64,000 nucleotides of DNA from Edaphochlamys debaryana (lineage: Eukaryota > Chlorophyta > Chlorophyceae > Chlamydomonadales), in NCBI GenBank assembly GCA_016858145.1, contig JAEHOE010000088.1:517923-581922 (forward strand), given 5' to 3'. Positions 11,878 to 24,700 of this stretch are shown here, piece by piece. A program made the position numbers and the translations under genes. Below the pieces are notes generated by a model. That model had not been told where the DNA came from. It saw only the letters and a program-made list of their open reading frames with translations, and made no database searches. How positions within the stretch are numbered: position 1 is the first letter of the stretch; the number at the start of each line of letters is the position of its first letter.

Positions 11878-13482
11878 ATCTCTCCTCTGGACTAGGCACG
11901 TCCTCACATGTGAAAGAGTAAGCTTTTATGGCAAATTTGGTGAAGCAAAATGGTCAGAGGGATCGTCACCCACCGGGGCTATGGCTCCGAGGACCTCCGC
12001 CATCGCCCTGCCCTGCCCTGCACCATCGCCCTGCCCTGCCCTGCACCATCGCTCCTGGCACGCTGCCTGCCTCCTCGCGCGTTCCGGCAGCAGCTATGAG
12101 CATCGATGAGTATTGGGTACGTTGAACGGGCAGCACGGGTTCTGCGGGCACAGCCGGGCACCAGCGCCGTGCCCTCGACAGCTGCTTCAGCCCAGGGGCG
12201 CCCGTGACCTCCTGGCGCTCAAGCCTTGAACTGGCCTGCACTCAGTGCACGCATTAACCACGGAGGCAGGGCGCAGGGTGTGCCGTTGGCCGTCCGAGCC
12301 CGCGGCCACAGCCCCCCCCCTTCAACAGGAGCTCCTGCGAGTACTGAGCCCTCAAGAGGAGCCGTACCCCGCCTTACCCCGCGTGCTCGGGTGCTCCCCT
12401 CCTACGCCAGCCACGCCTCGAGCGTGGGGCCCCCCGTCGGTGCGGTGCAAAGCTACACGACGCGAGCCCCAGCCCCAACCTCAGCCCCAGCATCCTCCCG
12501 CACCGTATACGACAGCCACTTCCGCATGCTCCCAGTCTAAATTGACCACCAACCATACCGTAAGCCATGGCCCAGCCTGTGTGTCCGGCCACACCGCATG
12601 ATCCGCATGCACCACCGAAAGCGCCAAAGCGGGCCGCGGACGTCTCCCAAACTCCGAAAAGACCTCCACGCCACCTCCGGCCGGCCGAATACCATCCAGC
12701 TCCGACACCTCCCCGTCTAAGCAGTTGCAGCCAGCAACCCTGGTGGCAGCTCCGCCCGCGCCTCCACGCCAAACCGAACCCAACCAAACCAAACCCACGC
12801 CGATTCTATGCACACAGTAGCAGCATCGCGCTTTCGCTATCGGTCCTCACGCACGAGACGCAGGCTGCAGGACGCCATGCCGGCTCCCCGCCACAACCCG
12901 CACAAAAGTGTCGAGCGACGCTCGCCGTACAAGCAACCACTCCTTTCCGAGCACCAGCACCGCCCCTGTCCTCAAACCCAGAAGACCAAGCTTATTTCTC
13001 TGCCACGCAACGCTCACAGACCACAAAGCTCCACCGCCCCAGAGCTACTGTCCCGCTGTACGCGCTCGCGACCTTCCTTAACCGAAGCGCCATAACATCT
13101 GCGCGCCCAGTGCGCTCCGGGCATCCTAGTTCCAGCACCGTAACAGTTGATCACGCCCTCGAGTCCCCAAAAACACTGCCCGTAGCTCGCGGCCGCCTTG
13201 CCACTTCGCAACGCCAAACTCGACCGGCATGAAACCTCCGAACCCTCCAACCTCGAACCCACGCTGCCGCTTCTCCGCCCGTCGCTGCCTGCCCCCGCAA
13301 CCCCCCTGCTATCCCCCTTGCTACCCGCCGCCCCTGTACACCGCGCCCTCCGCGCCCCTGCATCCTCCGCCCCCACCCCTCTCCGCTCCCACACCCCCTC
13401 CCAGCCCCCCCGCAACCCCCCTCCTCATCCCCAACCCCATCCCCTACAAACCCCCCACCACCAACACCACCAGGCCGCCGCC
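11878..13482. other. Intergenic region with a short tandem repeat
   Basis: About 1.6 kb between the MYND-type gene start and the kinase stop. A ccatcgccctgccctgccct repeat with its ctgcac continuation occurs about twice at 12000-12052. The rest (12240-13400) is C-rich with many short unrelated open frames and no conserved product. It should contain the kinase 3' UTR and the MYND gene promoter. Confidence 0.5.
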
Positions 13483-16400
13483 TCAAGACACGACGCAGCA
13501 GCACCCGCCCTCGCCTTGCAGCTCCTGCGCATCCACGCTCTGCTGCGACGCGCCGCCCGCGCCGGGCTGGCCCAGGCCCGTGCTGCCCGTGGCGCTGCGG
13601 CGGTGGTGCATGCTGCTGGCGCTGCCGCCCCGCACGCCGGCGGCGGGGGGGTGCTGCCAGTCCCACTCCCGCATCGCCTGCTCCAGCTGCGTGCAGATGT
13701 CGGCCATGTCCGGCCGTACGACAGGATCCGCGTGCCAGCACAGCTGGAAGGGGGTAGGGGAGAGGGATGGGGCGGGAGGCAAGGGGGAGACGGGTGCAGA
13801 TGTCGGCACAGGTGGGGAGCGGGGGGCAGGGCAGGACGGCAGGGAGAGAGAAGAGGGGGGCTGGGTGAGGGATCAAGGCTGGGGCGGGTCCTCCACCGTC
13901 CCTGCGCCCGCCGAGCCCTCCGAGCTGCGACCCCACGCCCAGCCCCGCCAAAACCAGCCCCCTGCCCCTGCCCACCTCGACCAGCTGCCACTGCAACAAC
14001 AGACTGCCCCTGCCGCCCCCTGCCTACCTCGATCCCCCTGCCCCGGCCCCTGCCCACCCCCGCCCACCTCGATCAGCTGCCACTGCTTGTCCGGGATGCG
14101 GGCGTTACGGGGGGGCCGGAAGCCCTGGCCCACCTAGTGAGGTGGGAGGGGGGCGGAAGGTGCAAGGGGTCGCGTCAGCCGGAAGGTTTCCTGCCCTCCG
14201 GGATTCACTCGGTCCGCCTCCCACCCCAGTGCAGCTCGCCAGGCGGCCTCCCTTGAGCGGTTCAAGCCTCCGGGTCGCAAGCCGCCTCCAGCAGCCTCCC
14301 TGCCCCAGCCTCCAAGACTCCTGCCCTCACCCTTCAAGGCACTCAGCCCTCCCAGTACATCCCCGGAAACGCCCCCAGTCAAAGCGCATCCTCGGTCCGC
14401 AGTCCGCCCCAAGTTCGCGCCGCCGCTCGCTTCCTCCAGACCGTATGCAATTCCAAATGGAACTGCACCCCTGCGTTCGCCCCGCCTTCCTGCTCCCGTA
14501 CACCTCCCGTACGCCGCCCGTACACAGCCAACTCACCTTGGTTGCGAACTGCTGCGGGTCGCGGATCCCCAGCTCCTGGCCCGCACGTGTACCGCCGATG
14601 TACTTGACGAGCAGCAGCTCACGTGCCAACAGCTCGTACATCATCACGCCGAAGCTGCGAGGAAGGTGCAGGAAGGGGCCGGCATCGCCTACGGTAAACC
14701 TCGAGGGCTGCTGCTCCATACGGGTACCTCGCGTCGCGACATGGAGTCGTCAGCTGAATCCACCTTCCTCCCCTCCACCTTGCACCTCCCGACCCCCCTC
14801 TCCCCGACCCACCTGAACACGTCAACCTTCTCGTTGTACGGCTCGGCCCGGAACACCTCGGGAGCCTGGGTACGGAAGGGGGGGGGGGAGGCAGGCAAGG
14901 CAACCGACAAACGCGTCAACATACGGTATAGCCCCACCCCCAAACACCTCTGGAGCCTTGGGGGGAGGCAGGGGAAGAGGGGGGTAGTAAGGCAGGGGCG
15001 TGGCGGAGGGTCCCCTCCCCTCCCCTCCCCTCCCCTCCCCTCCCCTCCCCTCCCGCCCACGACGACAGCGTGCTTTGGCCCACGCCCTACCCCGCCCTGC
15101 CGAGCGTGCACCCCTTCACCGTATACCCCCCGCCGTGCAGCGTACGGCCCCGCCGTACGTACCATGTACATGCAGCTGCCCGCCTGGCCCGTGAGTGCGA
15201 AGACCCACTGGTACTGGCTCTCGCGCCCGAACTTGGGGAGCGAGGCCTTGCCAAAGGTCTTGAGGAGGGAGTCCATCTGTGTCGGGGTTAAGGGTGGGGG
15301 TGGGGGGCAAGGGACCGGGGGAGGGGTTAAGAGAGGGGTAGGGTAAGGGGGGGGGGGGGCGGAGGCCTTGCCGAAGGTCTTGAGCAGAGAGTCCATCTGG
15401 GTCGGGGTGGTTGTTAAAAGGGCGAGTAATTGTGTTGAGAGGGTTAACCCAGCAGCAGGGGAAGGGGGAGAGCTGAGCCGCCCTTGCCTGTCCTCAAGGC
15501 CTGCACCGCCCCGCCCCGCCCCGCCCCGCCCCGCCCCATCCAGCACACCCACACGCCCCCCTGCAGGGCAACTGCTCCACGCGCCCCAGCTCTACATCTC
15601 CCTATTGTCCGCGCTCCGCCCTTGAGACCCCCCCCTAGCCCAACTCCTCGCTCCTAACCCTGTCTGCCCCCTCAGGCTCACAATCCCCACATCTATCCCC
15701 TTCGCGTCTTTCCCCCTGGAACCCCGCTGTCCCCCGCCCTCCTTCCTCACCCTTCGCATGGCCCCCCTCAGGCTCACAATCCCCCTAACCATGGCTGTAC
15801 CCCATCCCGCCCCCTGGTTACCCGCCTCACCCTGCGCATGGTACCCTGGTACCCCATCCTGCCCCTTACACCTGTCGGTCTCTCCAGTCTCGGACTAACC
15901 CCCTTCCTCACCCTGCGCATGGCCCCCCTGAGGCTCTCCACCCGCTTGAGCTGCCGCAGGTTGGGCCGCACCAGGGAGGAGGCGGTGCGCAGACCCAGGG
16001 AGCCCTGGGGGAGGGGTGGATGGGGGGGGGGCACGGAGCGGAGCGGTGTAAGACTATGAGACGCGGCGTGGCGCGGCCTGGGGGAGAGAACGCACATGCA
16101 CACAAGAGCGGACTGCCCCGGAATGACTGGGGGCCTCCCGGGGCCTCCCGGGGCCTCCCGGGGCCTCGCGTGGGACTGTCTGCTTTGGGGCTGGCCTTGG
16201 AACCAGCGGGGGGACCCGGCCTACCTTTCCCCGGCTCATGCGAGCAGTGCTCACACCTTCCCACACGCGCCTACGCTTTTCCTGGCCTTTACACGAGCAG
16301 CCCTGAACACACGCCTTTCCCCTGTGGCACGCGCCTTTCCGCACGCCTTTCCCCCCTTCAACACGCCTTCCCAAAGCACGTACCTGTCGCCGCGTGGAGG

Positions 16401-19400
16401 GTCGCGTGGTGGAGGCATTGGACGTGAGCGTCTCGCTGCGGGGGAGGCTGGCCCCGCCGGGGCCCGGCGCGGCCCCGATTGGGCCCGCCGTGGGCCTGGC
16501 CGACGCGGCCCGGCTGTAGCCACCCATACCTGCCACGTTGGCCGCCGCCGCCGCCGCGCCGCCACCTGTGCCCGTGGTGAGTGTGGAGGGGGTGGTGCGG
16601 GCGGAGCCGGCGGGCCCGAAGGCCGAGAGGGTGGTGTGCGTGCCGGTGGAGGCGAGGGAGGGGTGCTGCTGGAGGGGCGGGGGCCCTGCCTCGGCGGAGC
16701 GGCGCTCGTGCAGGGGGCCGCTGGGCTCCTGAGCGTCCTGGGGTGGGGTGGGGTGGGGTGGGGTGGGGAAAAGAGAGGAGGGGATGAGGAGAGGGAACGG
16801 AGGGGTTGGGGCGGAAGCGGAAGGGCAGGGAAGGGCAGGGCCGGGGGTCTGTGCGTGTCCGCCCGTCCGGCATCGAACATAACAAGACTTAGGCTGTGCC
16901 CTTGCCCCAGCCTCTTATGAAGCCCCACCCCCAATCCCCCATCGCCTGCCCCCACCCTCTCAGTTTGCGGGCCAACGTCCTTGGGCCCGGCCGGCGTTGT
17001 GCTGCGCTCACTTCCTCCTGGCTTACACGAGCAGCCCCCAACACAACCCCAACGCCAGTGCTGGGTTCTCCATTGGTCCGCTTGCCATGGTTCCCTGGCC
17101 TCTATCAGGGACAGCCCACACTCACCTCGTATGCCGTTGCCGCCGCCGCGGCCGCTGCTGCCGCGGCCGCTGCCTCCGCTGCGTCCCCCGGTGCCGAGTC
17201 TCGGTAGCTCTTCCCCAGGAAGGCCCCCTTGAGCCCTGCCAGCAGGCCCCCGGGACCGTGGGGGTTGCCGAGGGCCTTGGGGGGCGCCCCGCCGCCCGGG
17301 GGTGCATCCTCCGGCTCCTGGGGATTGGGGAGCGGATTGGGAACAGGGGCGGGGTTGGAGGCATGGTTGAAGACGCGAACGAGAGGGGCATGGGCCCGAG
17401 ACTTGGTGACCGAGCCTTCCTTCCGCACCCCGACCCAAACCGCGTCCCTGCTTCCAACCCAGGGTCCGACCGCAGTCCGACTTCGCCCCCCTTGCCCCCG
17501 TCCCAGCCAACCCCATGCACCCACCGCGATCGTGTGGAGCGGGTGCCTCTTGCTGGCCGCCGCGGGCGCGGCCCCGAGGCCCAGCGACGCGCCGCCGCCG
17601 CCCGAGGCCGTCACCGCCAGGCCGCCGCCGCCGCTGCCGCTGCCGCCGCCGGTGCTCATGAGGTGGGAGTGGCTGGCGGCGGCGGAGGCCGCCGCCGACG
17701 CCGTCGCCGTCGTGTCATCTGCTGACAAGGACCGTTCCGAGATTGGAGCCAGCATGCTGCCGTGCGGATTCAGGATCCGGTCCTGTGCGGCGGCTGCCGC
17801 CGCGGCGCCGCCGGAGTCCGGACCGGACCCGGGCCCGGGCCCGGGCGCGATCGGCGGCGGCGGCGACTCGCGCGGGAAGGAGTTGGACAGGCCCAGCCCG
17901 GGCCCAGACGCGCCCGCCTGCGAGACCATCGGGCCCACGCCGGTTGAAAACGGCGTGGGCGGGAGGCCCGGATCGCCTGCCGAGTCCGGCCCTGCCCCTG
18001 GCTCCCCAGCGGAGCGACGGTGCATGGGCGGCGCTGCGGCATTGGCGCTGTCGGGCCCCCCCGCATTCGGAGAGGAGTGGCGGTGGAAGGGCACCCCGCC
18101 CGGGCCGGTCCCCGCTCCCCCGTTGGACGGCGCGAGCGGGTTCGGGTTTACGGGCGCAGAGGCGGTGGCTCCGAGCGGCGACGGCGCATGCATGGGGCTG
18201 CCGCCGCCGCCGTCGCCGGACCCTGTGCTGTCGCGACGTCCGGAGGCTTCGATGCGGGTTCGGAGGCTGTTGAGGAGTGTGGCTTTGTGGAGGTTGGTCC
18301 CGGGGGAGGAGGGCGCGGGCGGGAGCTCTGCGCCGCCGCCGGTCGACGCGCGGTCGGGCGTCGTGCCGCCGCCGCTGCCGTCGGCGGCGCGGCCGGCGGC
18401 GGCGGCAACGGCCGCGGCGGCGATGGAGGCGGCGGCGGCGGCGTGCCGCTTGCTGCTGTAGCGCCGGCGCATGGTGGGGAGCGGGGAGGTGGTAAAACCC
18501 ATGAACGGCAGCGCGTTCACCTCCGCAGTAGTCATGGGCATCTCCACACTCCGCCGCGCGCCCGGGCCCGGGGCCTGCTTGGGCCCAAACAGGACCTCAA
18601 TGTTCCCCGCGTCGAGCGCGCCGCCACCAGGCCCGCCCTCGGGCGTCGGCGACAGCGGGTCGTCCTCCGACGACAGCACCGTCGTACGGCGGCGGATCAG
18701 CACGGATCTGTCCGTACCGACCCGTACGCCCAGGCCCAGATCCGCCAGCTTGGCCTCTAGCGGCGCGGCGAACCGCGCTGACGACGAGTGCCTGTCCCGC
18801 GAGCGCAGCGAGGGCGGGCCCGGTGTCCCGCCAGATGCCGTACCGCTGCCGCTGGGCCCTCGGATTCCAATGTACTGCAGCAGTACGTTATCCGGCTTGA
18901 TGTCTCGGTGGATTATGGGCATGTCCAAGTGATGGAACTGCCTAAGCGCCGAGGCCACCTGGCGTCGCAGGGACGGAAGAGGAGGACGCGGGGCGGTGAG
19001 CGTGCGACGAGTCGGAAGGCTAAGGGAGGATGAACTGGAGAGTGCAAGGGCGGCCGCCCTCCCCAGCCGCACCTCTAGCATCCCGGCTGCCTGCTGCCCT
19101 ACGCAGCCCGGAGCCTACGCAGCGAACCCCTTTCTGACACCAGCCGACCACCCCCACCCCCACCCCCACCCCGACCCCCACCCCCACCCCCACCCCCACC
19201 CCCACCCCCGGCGCGCTCCCGCTCAGCAACAAACACCCCCACCCCCACCCCCCACCGCCCCACCTGCGCCAGCCACCCCAGCGCCTCCCTGAACGTGTAC
19301 TGGTCGCTCATGCACATGAGCTGGGCCATGAGCAGGTCCTTGAGCGTGCCGCCCTCGCAGAACTGGGGGGGAGGAGGGGAGAGGAGGGGGCTGATGAGGG

Positions 19401-20595
19401 GGGAGGGGGCGGGTTCGGAAGCCGTGTGCGGTGAGGTCCGCCTCGCGGCCAGCATCCCGCCCCACCGCACGACACCGAGTCTCTCAACCCCCCGTAAAGG
19501 CCGCGTGCGGCCGCCAGGTGTCGCCGTACAGCACCCCGCGCCGCCACGTGCCGTACCTCCAGCAGCATGCCGTACGTGTCGTAGTTTAGCCCCAGCTCCG
19601 GCACGTCGGCCATGCGCAGGCGCAGCAGTCCGAAACATCGAATGATGGCGCTGGCGGGCAAGTGGGTTTGCGACAAAATGACGAGTCATTACATAGCACG
19701 GGCAAAGCAGGAGTCTACAAGTCGACCGGGAGTAAGGTTGCACTTATATGCGCTGTCCAATTAGTGCTGCCTCTCCACAGCGCCTGCTGTGCAGCTGTTG
19801 ACCCTAGTGTGCCGTAGGGCACAGCAGCTGACGCAGTCGGGTCCCCCCAGCGCCTGTCGCGTCAGCCCAGCGCCCTTCATGACTCAGCCCCGCTCACCTG
19901 TGGTCCATGGCCATTAGTGATGCGCACTCCCGTACGAACAGCCGTACGATGGCCGAGGGCGGGGGCACGCCCCCGCGCGGCTGCAGCACCTTGCACGCCA
20001 CGGGCCGGCCATCGTACTCCGCCTTCCAAACGACCGCGAACCCGCCTGAAGGGAGAAAAGCAGGAGGTCGATTGGGATGGGGTGGGGAATAGCGGGAGGG
20101 CGGGGAGGCCGGGCGCGGGGCCAGCTTGGTGGGGCGGGGGCGCGGGGCCCAGCGTGGGTCTTCGAAAGGCACGGGGGGCTGCAGGTTTGAGGCTTCGGGC
20201 CAGCGCACGAACGACTCAACCCTACCTTTGCCGACGATCCGGTCGAGGTGAAGGAGCTCTCGCACTGTGGGCAGCAGCCGGGGAGGGGGCGGGGGACGGC
20301 GGGGGAAGGGTTCACCCGTTGCAAGCCCCGTTGCAGGCACACACCACGCAGGCCCGGCGGGCGTCGCTCCTCTCAACGCCACGAACGTCCACAGCACGAG
20401 CGCCCTGCTAGGTGCCCTGCTGCAAGCCCGGCTGCGATAACCGCCAGCGCGCTGGATAGGTCGGGCCGCGGAAACGAGCGGTGGCTGCTGGACAATTCTT
20501 GCACGCCGCAGAGCCGCGCAGTTCATACCTTCCTCGTCGTCACAGGCGAGCAGGTCCTCCACTGGCGCGTCGCAGGCCACATCAAACACGCCCAT
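13483..20595 (-). CDS. Protein kinase with a giant activation-segment insert and a CaaX-type C-terminus
   Basis: Fourteen exons (20595-20529, 20264-20226, 20045-19898, 19650-19557, 19362-19264, 18958-17525, 17317-17126, 16737-16384, 16004-15912, 15276-15163, 14865-14813, 14654-14537, 14133-14068, 13743-13483) join in phase to 1,043 residues. Kinase landmarks: glycine loop VGKGGFAVVWKAEY (about 33-46), VACKVL with Lys54, FVREC with Glu75, IIHRDIKPDNVLL (164-176), LADLGLG with DLG in place of DFG (222-224), then APEVFRAEPYNEKVDVFSFG from 879, and VVRPDM near the end. The order and the FSFGVMMYELL core look tyrosine-kinase-like (Raf/MLK-type plant and algal kinases); Ser/Thr specificity is expected. 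Between DLG and APE lie about 650 residues rich in Gly, Ser, Pro and Ala, where normally about 25 stand. The protein ends GEGGCCCVVS: a CaaX box (CVVS) behind two more cysteines, suggesting prenylation plus palmitoylation and a membrane location. Confidence 0.88.
13970..13994. repeat. Copy of the kinase exon 13 end and donor inside intron 13
   Basis: gcccacctcgaccagctgcc here repeats gcccacctcgatcagctgcc at the real exon 13 end (14062-14086), 92 bases apart, including the exon end, the donor GT and the first intron bases. A shorter third fragment (ctacctcgat) lies at 14025-14034. Confidence 0.75.
15009..15055. repeat. (ctccc)n minisatellite, kinase intron
   Basis: About nine pure ctccc pentamers. 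On the gene strand this is a GGGAG purine run in the middle of the intron between exons 10 and 11. Confidence 0.9.
15362..15412. repeat. Duplicate of the kinase exon 10 acceptor and first codons
   Basis: This segment matches 15242-15292 in about 44 of 51 positions and is offset by 120 bases. Both read polypyrimidine, CAG, then MDSLLKTFGKAS on the minus strand. Only the downstream copy continues into LPKFGRESQYQW and keeps the kinase frame, so this one is treated as a non-coding or alternative acceptor copy. Confidence 0.8.
15505..15538. repeat. (ccccg)n short tandem repeat
   Basis: Six to seven pure ccccg units inside the kinase intron between exons 9 and 10. Confidence 0.85.
15661..15854. 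repeat. Copies of the kinase exon 9 end and donor
   Basis: The real junction at 15900-15938 reads cctcaccctgcgcatggccc on the plus strand. The same word recurs at 15824-15840 (cctcaccctgcgcatgg), at 15739-15775 (cctcacccttcgcatggccc) and, truncated, at 15670-15690. Each complete copy carries the donor GT, so the intron offers at least three competing 5' splice sites. Confidence 0.75.
19146..19210. repeat. (cccca)n minisatellite, kinase intron 5
   Basis: Roughly ten hexamer cccccac units with one ga interruption. On the gene strand this is a GGGGGT run that could form G-quadruplexes in the pre-mRNA. Confidence 0.85.
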
Positions 20596-21709
20596 TCCTC
20601 CGCACTGGGGCGGCCCCGGCTGCAATGATGCGCTCCGCAGATTGCCCGCTGGCTATGGCGCTAAATGAACCATAGCTTATGTGAGTATTCCCAGGCACTC
20701 CTGTTCATGCCGTGTAGTGTTGTCGCGATTCTTCAGGGCCACACCGAGCAGCTTGACCAGGAACAGTTCACGGGAAGTGCCACGCGGAAGTCTGCTATCC
20801 TTCAGCAGATGTACAAGAGTTTCGTCTGGGTTTGAGGTGGCGTAATAGGCCAGCTGGTGCGACTGGAGATACTCGGGGGAGCTTCGCGGGGGCTATGAAT
20901 AAAGCTGAACGAGTAAACGATCAGAGTGTAGTGGTGTGGTAAGCATGGCGAACTCAGCTGGACCATCGGCCGCGAACCCGGCCAAAAGCGCACGTGCAAT
21001 GCGGGCCGCAGCGGGTCCTCGCCGACCGCGTTCATCCTTACACGTAGTTCACCTTGAAGTGACAGCAGCTGTTAAGACAAGGCCATGCCGGGCCCTTGCA
21101 GCTCCAGCAGGGTTCGGACGAACGCGCCGGCACGACCGACTCCTGCTTGGCCCCGACCTGCACCGAGCGAGTCCCCACCGCCCTTGGCCTGCGGCGACGA
21201 ACCCACAGCCTGATTCGTGCTTGCACGGGCCATTGCTAGCCCTACGAGCACAGCACTGAGAACCCGACACCGCGCGCGCGCGAACCTGGCCTCATTTACG
21301 GCAAGTACGACTGTAACCCACCGTCCGACAAAATCGTCTGCTAGAGTACAACGGCCGCGTCTGCCGCCTGCCGAGCTCCCGAACGCAGCACGCATGCCAT
21401 GCCAACCCCCTCTGCTCACCCCTGCCCCACTTCGCACACGTTCATGTGAACAGGGTCGCTACAGACGGCGGCCGCGGCCCCCGGAAGGCCGGAACACCAT
21501 CCCAACCGGAACCGGTGGCACGGCCACGTCACCTCCCCCCACCCCCCCGCCCGGCCTGCGCCGCCACCATGCTGACTCACATCACCACCGCAGCCACCGC
21601 ATTCCGACCATGTGTCCCCATCAGACTATCGCCTCCGTATCCGCCGCCTCCGCTGGGCTGCCGCCGCCGCCGAGCTGTTGACGCCGGCTCGTCGCAAATC
21701 GGGACCCGC
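20596..21709. other. Intergenic: kinase promoter side and protease 3' side
   Basis: No gene recognised. The part next to the kinase start (20640-20960) is distinctly less GC-rich and probably holds its promoter. The part from about 21030 to 21709 is likely the 3' UTR and flank of the papain-type protease. Confidence 0.5.
21038..21042 (-). terminator. TGTAA polyadenylation-type signal for the papain-type protease
   Basis: TGTAA on the minus strand, about 670 bases after the protease stop codon. TGTAA is the usual poly(A) signal of volvocine algae. The distance is long but possible. Confidence 0.35.
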
Positions 21710-24700
21710 TTATGCCGCCTCCACCGCCTCCGCCGCCTGTGCATCCACGGTAGCGAATACGGCGTTGAGCGAGATACCGCAGTCATTGCCCTTGCGAGTG
21801 ACACGGGCGTAGCTGGGGGGGGGGGCGGAGGGGAAGAGAAGGCGTGGGAAGGGGGGCACAGAGGTCAGGGGCAGGAAGGGTTTACGGTCAGACGTGCCAT
21901 CAGGCCCGGAGCAGCAGCGCGCAGGGAGGAAGGCAGGGCCTGCCCGTACACGCGCCCGTACTGCTTCCGTACCCGTGCCCGTGACCAAGCGCCCATGAGT
22001 CATGCCCCCCCGTCCTCACCCGTCCATGCCCCAGTACTTGGACCAGCTGTGGGGGGGAGGGGGAAGGCGGGGGTGGCATGGGGGGAACGGGGGGCGAGCT
22101 TGGCGAGGGGCCGTGTCGTCGAAGCAGGAGGCGGTGCACCAAGCTTGCGACGTCCCTTTTGCGCTTTGAAACTCCGCCTCGGTCTTAGTTCAATCTCGCC
22201 AACCTCCCCAGAGCCACCCTACAATCGAAGGAACCACCTGCCATTGCAACCCCTGGCGCACTAGGAACCTCCGCCGACCACTGTTTGACCGTCCTCGCCA
22301 ACCGCTCTCCACCGTTGTTAGTCATCCAAGATCCATACCACCTTTTTCCGTGCACGCACCTGTTCTTGATCAGCCAGTAGTCCACTCCCTCGGCGGTGGT
22401 GCCGTACCCCACCAGCAGTACAACGTGGTCCATGTCATCAGGCTCCTGACAGGGGGGAGGAGGGGGGAGGGTGGGAGGGAGACAGATGACGAGGGGAGCA
22501 GCACGGCGGGGATCTGATCCTGTCACACCAGCCCCCCTCCCTCCCGTGCCTGTTCTCGCCTCCTCTTCCTAGGCAACAAACCCCGCACTCGGCCTTGTGG
22601 TATACCCCCTCCCCTCCTCTTCTTGGGCTGATGCGAGGGTGATAAATCCATACAGCAAGACGTGAAACTAGCTCATGGCACCCACCATGCCGCACGCGTC
22701 GTTGTGGTACACCCCCTCCGAGTAGAACTTGAAGGGCGGCAGCGCTGCGTTGATGAGCACCGCCAGGGGGCCTTGCAGGTGGAGGGCCTCCATGACCGCC
22801 CCCTCGTCCTGACAGGGGGGGAGAGGGAAGGGGGACGGGGTGATGGGGTAGGTGCAGGGAATGTGGGTTAGCCAGGGTCGGTGGAAGGCGGCTGGGGGCC
22901 AGCAAGCCCGTTGAGCGTACACCGAGACGCACCGCGTCAGCCCGGGCAGACCCTGACCCAGATCAGACGGACTTGTCAACCCCCAACCAACCAACGAACC
23001 CAACCGACTCGGCTCACCCGCGACGGCACGTTTACGTAACCCGAGAACTTTGCCGCGAGGGGGGCGGGGGGGCCGGCGGAGGCCGGGGCCTTGACGCCGG
23101 GGCCCCTGCGAGGGGGGGGGAGGGGGGGCAGTAAGGAGAAGGGGATGGTCAGGAGGCGGTACTCGCCCGCCCCCTTCCCCGCAACGGTCGGCACCCTTTC
23201 CCAAAGCGCGAAGCGGATACCACCTTGTCTCGTTGGGCACGGCGAGCTGTAACGCTTGTCGACGCTTGTCGGCCAAGTTTGTATCGCTCGCTCGGCACCA
23301 ACCCCCCCCCCCCTCACCTGCAGTACCCGTTCTGAGCCAGGTACGGGTAGTCTGACTCCTGGGCCATGCCGCCCGCATCGATTACGTAATCCAGCGTGGG
23401 CTCAATGTAGCCTGGGTTTGGGGGAGGGGGAAGGTGAGGGGGGGAATACTCTCCTCACTCTCCTAGACCCTCCTCAGCCCTCCAGCCCCCCGCGCATCCG
23501 TAGCCGGCTTGGCGTCCTGGTAGCTCAAACCTTCAACCCCTGCGCTGCCAGTCCACCCCCCGCTCCACCCCCCCGCGCATACTCCGTTTCCCCATCAGGG
23601 TTTACCCCTTGGTTACGCGCCACTACCCCACAGCGTTCACCCGGCCACGAATGCCTCCCCTCCAGCAACCTTTCCCCGAAGATGCACTCGAGATCCACTC
23701 ACCCCCCGCGCATCCGTCATTGCCGTACTCCCATGCGCAGTCCACCAGCTGCTGCTCGGAGAAGGACAGGGACTGGCCTTGGGGGGGGAGAGACAAGAGG
23801 GGGCGCGCGGAGGCAAGAGGGGAGGGGGGAGTCAGGGGCAGTCCAGCAGTGGCCGCGTTCCCCCCTGTCCCCAGACCCCTATGCCTCTCTGCGCCTCCCC
23901 CCAGCCCCCACCCACCGGTTGCCTGGAACCAGGCGGCCTGCAGAGCACCCACCACTCCGAACGCCTGCGCGGTAGTGAAGGCGGGGTCGGGGTCGGGGTC
24001 GGGGTCAAGGGCGGGGGGTGGAGGGGTGCACGCGTGCGTGTCAGGCAGGCAGAGGAGGGGCAGGGACAGAGTTGCCACACCTACCGTGCACAAACCCAAA
24101 CATGACTCCAGGAAACACCCCCCCTCCCATACCACTCATACACCACGGCCGCACGACACCTGGTCCTTGACGTCCCCCTTCTCTCCGCCCCCACCCCCGC
24201 GTGTCACCACGCCAAAACACACGCCCGCCCCCCCCGCCGCCCCCCCCTTCAACCACTCACCCAGCACGAGCCGCACGACACCTGGTCCTTGACGCCCGGT
24301 CCGTCCGCGCCGCTGCCCCGCCAGTCCACCTGGGTGGGGAGCTGGTCGTTCCTCAGCACCCGCTGGTAGGGACGGCCAGAGGGGAGCTGCAGAGAGCAGA
24401 CATAGGCAAGAGGGAGGGGGGGGAACAGGCCAGGGATCACGGACAGGGCGGTAGGGAGGGGAGTTGATCGTGGTGCGGCCCGAGGGGGGGCTGCGAGCAT
24501 GCGGCAACGGGGAGGTAAACCTTGTTGGACGGCCGGGCGAGCCGTGGCCACCGTCCGTGCAGATGCGGACTCGAGGGGACTGTTGCTATCGCTGTTCTCA
24601 CCCTTAGACCGACGCTGGACCCCATCCCGCCATCAAGAGAAGCCTGCCCACCGTCCCGAAAAGTGGTTCGATGTCCTTGTTTCGCGTCTGGACTTCCCAA

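Noticed and set aside
20520..20595. N-myristoylation of the kinase start (MGVFDVAC)
   Set aside because: Position 6 is not Ser/Thr or another favoured small residue, so the site is poor; the C-terminal CaaX is the better membrane signal.
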